Below are positions 18,145 to 25,157 of a DNA stretch of 64,000 bases, piece after piece (positions within the stretch are counted from its first letter, which is position 1; each line of letters begins with the position of its first letter). The notes under the pieces are model-generated. The model saw only the letters and a program-made list of their open reading frames with translations, searched no databases and was not told the origin of the DNA. The DNA comes from Pseudomonas fluorescens (GTDB lineage: Bacteria > Pseudomonadota > Gammaproteobacteria > Pseudomonadales > Pseudomonadaceae). The translations under genes were made by a program, and so were the position numbers. Where the stretch lies: NCBI RefSeq assembly GCF_902497895.1, contig NZ_CABVHQ010000001.1, positions 124,001 through 188,000 of the forward strand, given 5' to 3'.

Positions 18145-18516
18145 TCAAGCCTCCGCAGATTCGGGATAGTCATACTCGAAAACCCGTACCACCTCGGACG
18201 CATGCCAGGAAGCGGCAGCAACGCCATCGGAAGGTCCGGAGAAACGCCCAAGGCGCTCGACACACTCGAAGAATCCGGTGCGCGGCAATCGGCTTGCGCC
18301 CTGGCTGATCACCAGTGAACTGCGCAACGGCTGCTCCGCTCGGGCATCCAACGCCGCCAGGTGCTCCAGGGCGGCAGTCAGGGTTTGCATGGCCGGGCTG
18401 GGTAGCTGCAAACGCTCGAGCAAGGCCCGGTAAGTCAGTAAATGGCGTTGGCGACGAGCTTGATCGAGCTCACCCAGCAACCCGTCCCAGTGTTGTCGAC
18501 TGATGCGTACGCTCAC
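18145..18516 (-). CDS. Conserved hypothetical protein, middle gene of an XRE-led operon
   Basis: A 123-aa soluble protein starting MSVRISRQHWDGLLGELDQA. The GTG at 18516 is preferred because it overlaps the XRE stop (GTGA) and has GGAGGGA 6 bp upstream; an upstream GTG at 18531 is the alternative. The N-terminal half is helical and rich in Arg/Gln/Leu; the C-terminal half has RLPRTGFFECVERLGRFSG and ends acidic (FEYDYPESAEA). I do not recognise a named domain. Tight coupling to an XRE regulator could indicate a toxin-antitoxin-like or regulator-effector pair, but nothing in the sequence proves it. Confidence 0.65.
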   Translation of the reverse strand: MSVRISRQHWDGLLGELDQARRQRHLLTYRALLERLQLPSPAMQTLTAALEHLAALDARAEQPLRSSLVISQGASRLPRTGFFECVERLGRFSGPSDGVAAASWHASEVVRVFEYDYPESAEA

Positions 18517-18854
18517 AACTCGTCCCTCCACCCCGGCACCGTCAGCTCCCAGGCCAGACTACGGCGAATAGCAGCGTCTGGTTGACGCTCACCGCTTTCG
18601 ATCAAGGCCAGATAAGACGGGCTGATGCCTACTGTACGGGCCAGCGCCTCGATGGCGATGCCCTTCCCTTCGCGCAAACTGCGTAATTGATCCAGACCAG
18701 GAAGCACCTGATCGGCTGCTGGCGCCTGACGAACTGTGGCTTCTCGCGGCGGTTGTTTGGTAACGCCTGCAGCCTTCAATAGAGCCTGATACTGAGCCCA
18801 CGGCAGAACCGCATATTCGGGCTCGCCATCGCGTGCAATTATCTGAATATCCAT
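18513..18854 (-). CDS. XRE-family helix-turn-helix regulator with antitoxin-like N-terminus
   Basis: A 113-aa protein. Residues 1-30 (MDIQIIARDGEPEYAVLPWA...) resemble the short N-terminal strand of Phd/HigA-type antitoxins; residues about 53-108 form a Cro/C1-type HTH (LRSLREGKGIAIEALARTVGISPSYLALIESG). The ATG at 18854 is chosen over the upstream in-frame start because GGGG lies at good distance. The stop overlaps the next gene's start. First gene of a three-gene unit with 18145-18516 and 17722-18144. Confidence 0.75.
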   Translation of the reverse strand: MDIQIIARDGEPEYAVLPWAQYQALLKAAGVTKQPPREATVRQAPAADQVLPGLDQLRSLREGKGIAIEALARTVGISPSYLALIESGERQPDAAIRRSLAWELTVPGWRDEL

Positions 18855-18969
18855 TACTACCCCGTAGGACAACAACACTGAGCGAGTCGGCACTTTTCCT
18901 TGGAAGTGTAATCCTAACAGCCGGCAAGGTCGCGAGGGGCTATGAATCTATGGATGAGCCTGAATCAAC

Positions 18970-19425
18970 TCAGGTTTTTTTTGGTCCTTGCAGCTGCAGC
19001 TGCTGCGGTGTGTCCGGCAAGCGCTCGACCACCGCCAGTTTTTCCGGCACCTGCCGTGCCCGCCACGCACGAAAGGCATTGAGTTCGTCATCCAGGGTTT
19101 TCATCAGCCAAGCTAGCACGGCGATATCATCGAGCATGCCGAACATCGGAAAGAAATCCGGAATGGCATCCAGCGGACTGAGGAAATACATCAGGCCCGC
19201 AACCACTGACAGTAGCGATTTCGGACTGATCGCCCGGTACTCGCCACGCCAATAGGCCAGACACAATGCCTGTAACAATCGTAGATCATCTTTGAGTTTG
19301 CCCAGACGGCTGCCTTGACTCGCGCCTTTGCTCGCTACCGCAAAGAGCAGGGTCGGCAAACGCCCTCGGGCCAGCAGTCTGCCTGCCAGGGGCAGAAAAC
19401 GGGCGAAATTCCAGGGTGTTTTCAT
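18970..19425 (-). CDS. YkvA-family (DUF1232) small membrane protein
   Basis: 151 aa, unknown function. The DUF1232 core is YFLSPLDAIPDFFPMFGMLDDIAVLAWLMKTL (about residues 78-110), with hydrophobic flanks that suggest membrane association. There are two adjacent ATG codons (19428 and 19425) behind a GGGAGGG; the second has the better spacing. The leader contains a palindromic pair of DnaA boxes (19444-19468). Confidence 0.78.
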   Translation of the reverse strand: MKTPWNFARFLPLAGRLLARGRLPTLLFAVASKGASQGSRLGKLKDDLRLLQALCLAYWRGEYRAISPKSLLSVVAGLMYFLSPLDAIPDFFPMFGMLDDIAVLAWLMKTLDDELNAFRAWRARQVPEKLAVVERLPDTPQQLQLQGPKKT

Positions 19426-19443
19426 CATCCCTCCCACTGAAAT

Positions 19444-19468
19444 GTTATCCACACAAATTGTGGATAAC
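19444..19468. promoter_or_regulatory. Palindromic pair of perfect DnaA boxes
   Basis: TTATCCACA at 19445-19453 and its exact inverse TGTGGATAA at 19459-19467, flanked by matching G and C, with 5 bp between. Both match the consensus 9-mer. They lie about 20 bp upstream of the YkvA-like start codon and could repress or titrate. Confidence 0.6.
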
Positions 19469-19489
19469 CTTGTGAACAGAGCCACTTTT

Positions 19490-19541
19490 AACGCCTGAAA
19501 GCCCCGATCCATAAGGGCTGAACTCAGATCGGGCGTTTTTT
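19490..19541 (+). other. Structured hairpin ending in a T run on the plus strand
   Basis: Outer arms AACGCC (19490-19495) and GGGCGTT (19531-19537) enclose an inner pair AGCCC/GGGCT, followed by TTTTTT. It looks like a plus-strand terminator, although no plus-strand gene precedes it for about 2 kb. It may instead be folded leader RNA of the minus-strand YkvA gene. Confidence 0.35.
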
Positions 19542-19668
19542 ACTCACATAAAAAAACCCATTATTTCATTGACTTGGCGGTGCGACTGGGACTAGCACCG
19601 GCATCTCAATGATATGACTGTTTGCGTCGGCGTGGGTTCGCTTTTTGCCCGGTGCCAATCAGCAGATG

Positions 19669-19700
19669 CAACAACGCCCCGAATAGACGGGGCGTTGTTG
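19669..19700 (-). terminator. Terminator hairpin of the FKBP gene
   Basis: Perfect 12-bp stem: CAACAACGCCCC (19669-19680) and GGGGCGTTGTTG (19689-19700) with an 8-nt loop, 16 bp beyond the stop codon. The T-run is weak on the minus strand, so it may act mainly by stabilising the 3' end. Confidence 0.6.
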
Positions 19701-19715
19701 TCGATCAGACGCGAA

Positions 19716-20444
19716 TTACTTGGTTGCGTCTTCTTTGATTGGATCTTGTTTTGCCGGATCCTTGATCGCCAGCAGTTCCAGGTCGAATACCAGCACCGAG
19801 TTGGCCGGGATTGCCGGGCTTGGGCTTTGCGCGCCGTAAGCCAGTTCGCTAGGAATGTACAGTTTGTAGGTTTCGCCAACGTGCATCAATTGCAGGCCTT
19901 CGACCCAGCCCGGGATTACACCGCTGACTGGCAAGTCGATCGGGCTGCCGCGCTCGACGGAACTGTCGAAAACGGTACCGTTGGTCAGCTTGCCGGTGTA
20001 GTGAACAGTCACTACGTCAGTCGGCTTTGGCTGAGCGCCATCGGCTTTCTTGACCACTTCGTATTGCAGACCGGAAGCGGTGGTGGTTACACCGGCTTTC
20101 TTGGCGTTATCTTCGAGGAATTTCTTGCCGGCGGCTGCCGACTCTTCACTCATCTTGGCCATACGCTCTTCAGCACGCTTCTGCAGTGCAGCGAAGGCTT
20201 CGACCAGCTCGTCGTCTTTGAGCTTCTGTTCTTTCTTGCCGACGGCATCTTCGATGCCCTGGGCTACCGCTTTGGAATCCAGATCATCCATGCCTTCCTG
20301 GGCAAGACTTTTGCCCATGTTCAGGCCGATGCCATAGGAAGCTTTTTGCGCCGGGGTTTTCAGCTCTACGCTGGTCTGCGAATCACAACCCGCTAGTACC
20401 AGGCCAACCAGGGCCACCGCCGCCGCCAACCGATGCTGTTTCAT
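19716..20444 (-). CDS. FKBP-type peptidyl-prolyl isomerase lipoprotein (FkpA/Mip-like)
   Basis: Periplasmic proline isomerase/chaperone. The 242-aa precursor has a lipobox LVLAGC (Cys20), an N-terminal helical dimerisation domain (about 30-125; FKBP_N), and the C-terminal FKBP domain (about 135-230) with VTVHYTGKLTNGTVFDSS, LPVSGVIPGWVEGLQLM and IPANSVLVFDLELL. The C-terminal tail is Lys/Asp-rich. The region upstream (20445-20861) holds no gene that I can support. Confidence 0.88.
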   Translation of the reverse strand: MKQHRLAAAVALVGLVLAGCDSQTSVELKTPAQKASYGIGLNMGKSLAQEGMDDLDSKAVAQGIEDAVGKKEQKLKDDELVEAFAALQKRAEERMAKMSEESAAAGKKFLEDNAKKAGVTTTASGLQYEVVKKADGAQPKPTDVVTVHYTGKLTNGTVFDSSVERGSPIDLPVSGVIPGWVEGLQLMHVGETYKLYIPSELAYGAQSPSPAIPANSVLVFDLELLAIKDPAKQDPIKEDATK

Positions 20445-20861
20445 GCTATTTCCTTGTTCATGCGCCTAAAGGGCAATCGAGTGTAAAGTCGCGAGCTTAT
20501 CAGGCGGCCACGACCAATGGCTACCGGCATGTGAGCCGGAAGTTTCCGATAAGTTCACGTGTTTAAACGCATTTTGCCGCATTGAGCAACTTTGTCTGTC
20601 AGGCCGAACGCGCAGCAGTGCAGGATGTTTCTCAGCACATTTGGCGTAATGGTTTCTAGGCGCACGACCTGAGGCCAAGGCATAAGGGGCTATAAGCCGA
20701 CAAGGGTGTTTATCCTTGCGCCGTATATCCGGTGTGCTTTCGTTTCTGATCCTCACCGCGTAAGGCAGTATATGAGGCCGTCAGTGATTACCGGGATTGC
20801 CCGCAACACCGATTTAATCGACACGTAATGTAAGAAAATAAAGCATTTCACCGAATGGCGG

Positions 20862-20897
20862 GCACAAAAAAAGCGACTCAAGGTCGCTTTTTTTGTT
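20862..20897 (-). terminator. Terminator after the second tRNA pair
   Basis: Stem AAAAAAAGCGAC/GTCGCTTTTTTT with a 5-nt loop; strong T-run in both directions. It closes the transcript carrying the tRNA-Val/tRNA-Asp pair at 20932-21103. Confidence 0.85.
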
Positions 20898-20931
20898 GCT
20901 TCAAGGAGTTCAAGGGCCTTGAAGCCGAATA

Positions 20932-21008
20932 TGGCGCAGCGGACGGGACTCGAACCCGCGACCCCCGGCGTGACAGGCCGGTATTCTAACCGACTGAACT
21001 ACCGCTGC
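20932..21008 (-). tRNA. tRNA-Asp (anticodon GTC), copy 2
   Basis: 77 nt with encoded CCA, acceptor stem GCAGCGG/CCGCTGC, anticodon loop CTGTCAC and the T-loop GGTTCGAGTCC. Identical to the copy at 21271-21347. Confidence 0.96.
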
Positions 21009-21027
21009 GCGTAACACTTGAAGCGAA

Positions 21028-21103
21028 TGGTGGGTGATGACGGGATCGAACCGCCGACCCTCTGCTTGTAAGGCAGATGCTCTCCCAGCTGAGCTAATCA
21101 CCC
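21028..21103 (-). tRNA. tRNA-Val (anticodon TAC), copy 2
   Basis: 76 nt with encoded CCA, acceptor stem GGGTGAT/ATCACCC, anticodon loop CTTACAA and T-loop GGTTCGATCCC. It lies 19 bp upstream of tRNA-Asp and is identical to the copy at 21368-21443. Confidence 0.96.
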
Positions 21104-21207
21104 TTCACTTTCGGTGTAGGCGCATTCTCTCACAAAAATTCATAACGTGCTGATTTAAATAAAAAAATATTCAAATTAGAGAGAACTTTGCAAAAGCCGG
21201 ACAGCAA

Positions 21208-21230
21208 AAAGCCCGCACAAGGCGGGCTTT
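21208..21230 (-). terminator. Terminator between the two tRNA pairs
   Basis: Hairpin AAAGCCCGC/GCGGGCTTT followed on the minus strand by a T run; it ends the upstream tRNA pair transcript, implying that each pair has its own promoter. Confidence 0.85.
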
Positions 21231-21270
21231 CTGTGGTGACCTGGCGTTCAGCGTTCCAGGTTACCGAATA

Positions 21271-21347
21271 TGGCGCAGCGGACGGGACTCGAACCCGCGA
21301 CCCCCGGCGTGACAGGCCGGTATTCTAACCGACTGAACTACCGCTGC
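21271..21347 (-). tRNA. tRNA-Asp (anticodon GTC), copy 1
   Basis: 77 nt, identical to the copy at 20932-21008, including the encoded CCA. Confidence 0.96.
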
Positions 21348-21367
21348 GCGTAACACTTTGAAGCGAA

Positions 21368-21443
21368 TGGTGGGTGATGACGGGATCGAACCGCCGACCC
21401 TCTGCTTGTAAGGCAGATGCTCTCCCAGCTGAGCTAATCACCC
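21368..21443 (-). tRNA. tRNA-Val (anticodon TAC), copy 1
   Basis: 76 nt, identical to the copy at 21028-21103. First gene of the transcript driven by the promoter at 21465-21493. Confidence 0.96.
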
Positions 21444-21464
21444 TTCACTTTCGGTGTGGCGCGC

Positions 21465-21493
21465 ATTCTACGTAGCGCCCCCTACTCTGGCAA
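21465..21493 (-). promoter_or_regulatory. Sigma-70 promoter of the tRNA-Val/tRNA-Asp pair
   Basis: On the minus strand TTGCCA (21493-21488), a 17-bp spacer and TAGAAT (21470-21465), followed by a GC-rich discriminator typical of stringently controlled stable-RNA promoters. An A/T-rich stretch upstream (21494-21520) resembles an UP element. The tRNA begins 22 bp downstream of the -10 box. Confidence 0.75.
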
Positions 21494-21604
21494 GCACTTT
21501 TTATAATAATTTTTTCAGGCCTTCCAAAGGCTTAGCTAAGGGTTGGCCTATGGAGCTTCGAAGCGAATAATGCCCCCCTTTTGTATAAAGGAGAGATTCA
21601 CCCC

Positions 21605-22525
21605 ATGTGGTTCAAAAACCTGCTTATCTATCGCCTGACCCAAGATCTGCCTTTTGATGCCGAGGCGCTGGAAACCGCATTGGCCACCAAACTGGCGCGT
21701 CCATGTGCAAGCCAGGAGTTGACCACCTACGGTTTCGTCGCGCCATTTGGCAAGGGCGAAGATGCGCCTTTGGTCCACGTCAGCCAGGACTTCCTGCTGA
21801 TCGCCGCGCGCAAGGAAGAACGCATTTTGCCGGGCAGCGTCGTGCGTGATGCCCTGAAGGAAAAAGTCGAAGAGATCGAAGCCGAGCAGATGCGCAAGGT
21901 CTACAAGAAGGAGCGCGATCAGCTCAAGGATGAAATCATCCAGGCCTTCCTGCCCCGTGCCTTTATTCGTCGTTCGGCGACTTTCGCCGCCATCGCGCCG
22001 AAACAGGGCCTGATCCTGGTCAACTCGGCCAGCCCGAAACGCGCCGAAGACCTGCTATCGACCCTGCGTGAAGTGATTGGCTCGCTGCCGGTACGTCCGC
22101 TGACCGTGAAAATGGCACCGACCGCCACCATGACCGACTGGGTAAAAACCCAGAAGGCTGCCGACGGGTTCTTCGTCCTCGACGAATGCGAACTGCGCGA
22201 TACCCACGAAGACGGCGGCATTGTTCGTTGCAAGCGTCAGGACCTGACCAGTGACGAAATCCAGCTGCACCTGAGCACCGGTAAAGTGGTAACCCAGCTG
22301 TCACTGGCCTGGCAGGACAAACTGTCCTTCGTGCTCGACGACAAGATGGTGGTCAAGCGCCTGAAGTTCGAAGACCTGTTGCAGGATCAGGCGGAACAGG
22401 ACGGCGGCGACGATGCCCTCGGCCAGCAGGACGCCAGCTTTACCCTGATGATGCTGACCTTCGGCGAGTTCCTCCCGATGCTGGTTGAAGCATTGGGCGG
22501 CGAAGAGACTCCGCAGGGGATCTAA
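21605..22525 (+). CDS. rdgC: Recombination-associated protein RdgC
   Basis: DNA-binding ring protein that modulates RecA and recombination at the nucleoid. 306 aa, the usual length; [11 protein letters not shown] is the conserved N-terminus, with the family block [30 protein letters not shown] in the first half and [21 protein letters not shown] at the end. ATG 21605 follows AAGGAGAG; the earlier ATG at 21581 precedes that site and is rejected. Confidence 0.95.
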   Translation: MWFKNLLIYRLTQDLPFDAEALETALATKLARPCASQELTTYGFVAPFGKGEDAPLVHVSQDFLLIAARKEERILPGSVVRDALKEKVEEIEAEQMRKVYKKERDQLKDEIIQAFLPRAFIRRSATFAAIAPKQGLILVNSASPKRAEDLLSTLREVIGSLPVRPLTVKMAPTATMTDWVKTQKAADGFFVLDECELRDTHEDGGIVRCKRQDLTSDEIQLHLSTGKVVTQLSLAWQDKLSFVLDDKMVVKRLKFEDLLQDQAEQDGGDDALGQQDASFTLMMLTFGEFLPMLVEALGGEETPQGI

Positions 22526-22562
22526 GTTAACGAGCAATGAATGTGGGGGCGGCGGTGCGGCG

Positions 22563-22640
22563 ATCTGCTCGCGATAGCGGGCTGACCGTCAATATCTCTG
22601 TTGAATGTAAGTGCCTCATCGCGAGCAAGCTCGCTCCCAC
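22563..22640. repeat. REP pair, type B (left arm degenerate)
   Basis: Left arm CTGCTCGCGATAGCGGG is shortened; the right arm CATCGCGAGCAAGCTCGCTC is intact. Between rdgC and the guanidine riboswitch. Confidence 0.7.
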
Positions 22641-22687
22641 AGGGTAAACTTGATCCCCAGGTTAATATTGGGCACGATATTGCCCAT

Positions 22688-22739
22688 CGCGAGGACGACC
22701 TCGCGGCTCAATCGAGTCATTAATCTGGGGACGACCCCA
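22688..22739 (+). ncRNA. Guanidine-II (mini-ykkC) riboswitch
   Basis: Two hairpins with ACGA tetraloops: a 7-bp stem CGCGAGG-ACGA-CCTCGCG (22688-22705) and a 5-bp stem TGGGG-ACGA-CCCCA (22726-22739), joined by a 20-nt linker, 9 nt before the Shine-Dalgarno GGAGG (22749-22753) of a SugE/Gdx gene. This is the defining architecture of the class: paired ACGR-loop stems in front of SMR guanidinium exporter genes. Guanidine binding is expected to expose the ribosome-binding site. Confidence 0.92.
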
Positions 22740-22758
22740 TCATTCGATGGAGGTCTTC

Positions 22759-23073
22759 ATGTCCTGGATCATTCTGTTTTTCGCCGGCCTGTTCGAAGTG
22801 GGCTGGGCTGTCGGCCTGAAATACACCGACGGTTTCAGCCGTCCTCTGCCCACCGCCCTGACCGTTGCCGCCATGGCAATCAGCCTTGGTTTGCTGGGCC
22901 TGGCCATGAAAGAGCTGCCGCTGGGCACCGCTTATGCAATCTGGACCGGGGTCGGTGCGGTCGGCACGGTGATCGCCGGAATCATTCTGTTTGGTGAGTC
23001 GATGGCGCTGTTTCGGCTGGCCAGTGTGGCGTTGATCATTGCCGGACTGGTTGGGCTCAAGGTCAGCGCTTAG
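22759..23073 (+). CDS. sugE: SMR-family guanidinium exporter (SugE/Gdx)
   Basis: Small multidrug-resistance-type proton antiporter, now known in this subfamily to export guanidinium. 104 aa, four membrane helices, with the membrane-embedded Glu in [17 protein letters not shown] (Glu13) that binds substrate and protons, and the SugE-type [19 protein letters not shown] at 22759 follows GGAGG. The guanidine-II riboswitch directly upstream supports Gdx rather than a quaternary-ammonium pump. Confidence 0.93.
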   Translation: MSWIILFFAGLFEVGWAVGLKYTDGFSRPLPTALTVAAMAISLGLLGLAMKELPLGTAYAIWTGVGAVGTVIAGIILFGESMALFRLASVALIIAGLVGLKVSA

Positions 23074-23084
23074 GCCACTACCGC

Positions 23085-23179
23085 TATCGCGAGCAAGCTC
23101 GCTCCCACATTGGATTTGTGGTGTGCCACAAATAGCAGGCACACCATCAATCCCATGTGGGAGCGAGCTTGCTCGCGAT
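23085..23179. repeat. REP pair, type B
   Basis: ATCGCGAGCAAGCTCGCTCC ... GGAGCGAGCTTGCTCGCGAT between convergent genes, with an inner inverted repeat TTTGTGGTGTG/CACACC-like centre. Confidence 0.85.
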
Positions 23180-23199
23180 GAGGCCCGCAAAATCAGCAA

Positions 23200-25074
23200 C
23201 TATCTAACCACCCCCCGCAATTCCCCAACCAAAGCCTGCAACCGCGCAGGCTCCGCCGCCTCGATCGCCACCGCCGGCCCCGCCACCAGCGTCACCCGCG
23301 ACCACAAGCGACGAAAGAGGCCCTTGCCCGGATCGCGACTGAAGAAACTCCCCCACAGCCCCTGCAAGGCCAATGGAATCACCGGCACCGGCGTCTCTTC
23401 GAGAATCCGCGTCAGCCCGCCCTTGAACTCATTGAGTTCGCCATCGGCAGTCAACTTGCCTTCCGGAAAAATGCACACCAGTTCGCCGTCCTTGAGGTAT
23501 CGGGCGATCCGCTTGAAGGCGCCTTCATAGATCTGGATATCTTCCTGGCGCCCGGCGATCGGAATGGTCCTGGCGGTGCGAAAGATGAAATTCAGCACCG
23601 GCAGGTTGTAGATCTTGTAATACATCACAAAGCGAATCGGCCGACGTACCGCCCCGCCAATCAGCAAGGCGTCGACGAACGACACATGGTTGCACACCAG
23701 CAGCGCCGCGCCTTCATCGGGGATCAGATCCAGGTTGCGATGTTCGACGCGGTACATGGAATGGCTGAGCAGCCAGATCATGAAGCGCATGCTGAACTCG
23801 GGAACGATCTTGAAGATGTAGGCGTTCACCGCGATGTTCAGCAGCGACACCACCAGGAACAACTGCGGGATCGACAGTTTGACCAGACTCAACAAAACGA
23901 TCGAGACAATCGCCGAGATCACCATGAACAAGGCATTGAGAATGTTGTTCGCGGCGATGACCCGCGCCCGCTGGTTTTCCGCAGTGCGCGACTGAATCAA
24001 CGCGTACAGCGGCACGATATAGAAGCCACCGAAAATCCCCAGCCCGAGGATATCGATCAACACCCACCAGGCCGGGCCGTAGCTGAGCACCGCGATCCAG
24101 TCGTTGGCCTGGACGTTCTGCGGGAAACCGCCGGAGTGCCACCACAGCAACAGGCCAAACACCGTCAGGCCGAAGGACCCGAACGGTACCAGGCCAATCT
24201 CCACTTTGCGTCCGGAAAGCTTTTCGCAGAGCATCGAGCCGGTCGCGATACCCACCGAGAACACCGTAAGAATCAGCGTCACCACGGTTTCATCGCCATA
24301 CAGCCATTCTTTGGCGTAGGCCGGAATCTGCGTCAGGTAAATCGCCCCGACAAACCAGAACCACGAGTTGCCGACAATCGAGCGGGACACCGCGGGTGTC
24401 TGCCCCAGGCCCAGACGCAAGGTGGCCCAGGACTGGCTGAAAATATTCCAGTTCAGACGCAGCTGTGGGGTGGCCGCTGCAGCCCGGGGAATGCCGCGAC
24501 TGGCCAGATAACCGAGCACCGCGACGCCGACGATCGCTGTGGACACGATCGGCGCGTAATGACTGGAGGACATCATGATCCCGGCGCCGATGGTCCCGGC
24601 CAGGATCGCCAGGAAGGTGCCCATTTCCACCAGGCCATTGCCGCCCACCAGCTCCTCTTCGTGCAACGCCTGGGGCAGGATCGAATACTTCACCGGGCCG
24701 AACAGCGCCGAGTGAGTGCCCATGGCGAACAGCGCCACCAGCATCAACGACAAGTGATCGAACATAAAACCCACGGCGCCGACCGCCATGATCGCGATTT
24801 CACCGAGCTTGATCAGGCGGATCAACGCGTCCTTGGCGAACTTTTCGCCAAATTGCCCGGCCAGGGCCGAGAACAGGAAGAACGGCAGAATGAACAACAA
24901 GGCGCAGAGATTGACCCAGATCGAGCGGTCGCCCTCGATTGTCAGCTTGTACAGAATGGCGAGGATCAGCGACTGCTTGAAGATATTGTCGTTGAACGCC
25001 CCAAGGGACTGGGTGACAAAAAACGGCAGGAAACGCCGGGTGCGAAGCAAGGTGAACTGCGAGGGGTGACTCAT
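23200..25074 (-). CDS. MFS transporter fused to a PlsC-type lysophospholipid acyltransferase
   Basis: Probable flipping and re-acylation of lysophospholipids at the inner membrane. The 624-aa product has an LplT-like MFS domain of about 12 helices (residues about 12-410) beginning PFFVTQSLGAFNDNIFKQ, then a cytoplasmic acyltransferase domain (about 430-600) with NHVSFVD (HX4D), FIFRTARTIPI and FPEGKLT. In E. coli the same two activities are split between LplT and the N-terminal half of Aas; here no AMP-ligase domain is attached. Single-gene transcript between two REP/intergenic regions. Confidence 0.88.
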   Translation of the reverse strand: MSHPSQFTLLRTRRFLPFFVTQSLGAFNDNIFKQSLILAILYKLTIEGDRSIWVNLCALLFILPFFLFSALAGQFGEKFAKDALIRLIKLGEIAIMAVGAVGFMFDHLSLMLVALFAMGTHSALFGPVKYSILPQALHEEELVGGNGLVEMGTFLAILAGTIGAGIMMSSSHYAPIVSTAIVGVAVLGYLASRGIPRAAAATPQLRLNWNIFSQSWATLRLGLGQTPAVSRSIVGNSWFWFVGAIYLTQIPAYAKEWLYGDETVVTLILTVFSVGIATGSMLCEKLSGRKVEIGLVPFGSFGLTVFGLLLWWHSGGFPQNVQANDWIAVLSYGPAWWVLIDILGLGIFGGFYIVPLYALIQSRTAENQRARVIAANNILNALFMVISAIVSIVLLSLVKLSIPQLFLVVSLLNIAVNAYIFKIVPEFSMRFMIWLLSHSMYRVEHRNLDLIPDEGAALLVCNHVSFVDALLIGGAVRRPIRFVMYYKIYNLPVLNFIFRTARTIPIAGRQEDIQIYEGAFKRIARYLKDGELVCIFPEGKLTADGELNEFKGGLTRILEETPVPVIPLALQGLWGSFFSRDPGKGLFRRLWSRVTLVAGPAVAIEAAEPARLQALVGELRGVVR

Positions 25075-25157
25075 CTTCCATGTCCCTGAGTGGCGTGGAT
25101 GCTGTTATTGGAATGTCGATCTTCGATCCAGGCCACAACCTTACCTAAACTTCGCCG

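Noticed and set aside
20466..20756. Short minus-strand frame upstream of the FKBP gene
   Set aside because: No start signal or protein-like composition; treated as part of an intergenic region.
20932..21443. tRNA genes as an integration site for a genomic island
   Set aside because: No integrase, no partial tRNA copy beside foreign DNA and no shift in composition. The repeats are complete duplicated genes.
23686..25089. Long plus-strand frame (467 codons) opposite the MFS-acyltransferase gene
   Set aside because: Composition is dominated by Arg, Gln, His and Asp, as in shadow frames; the minus-strand protein has clear domains.
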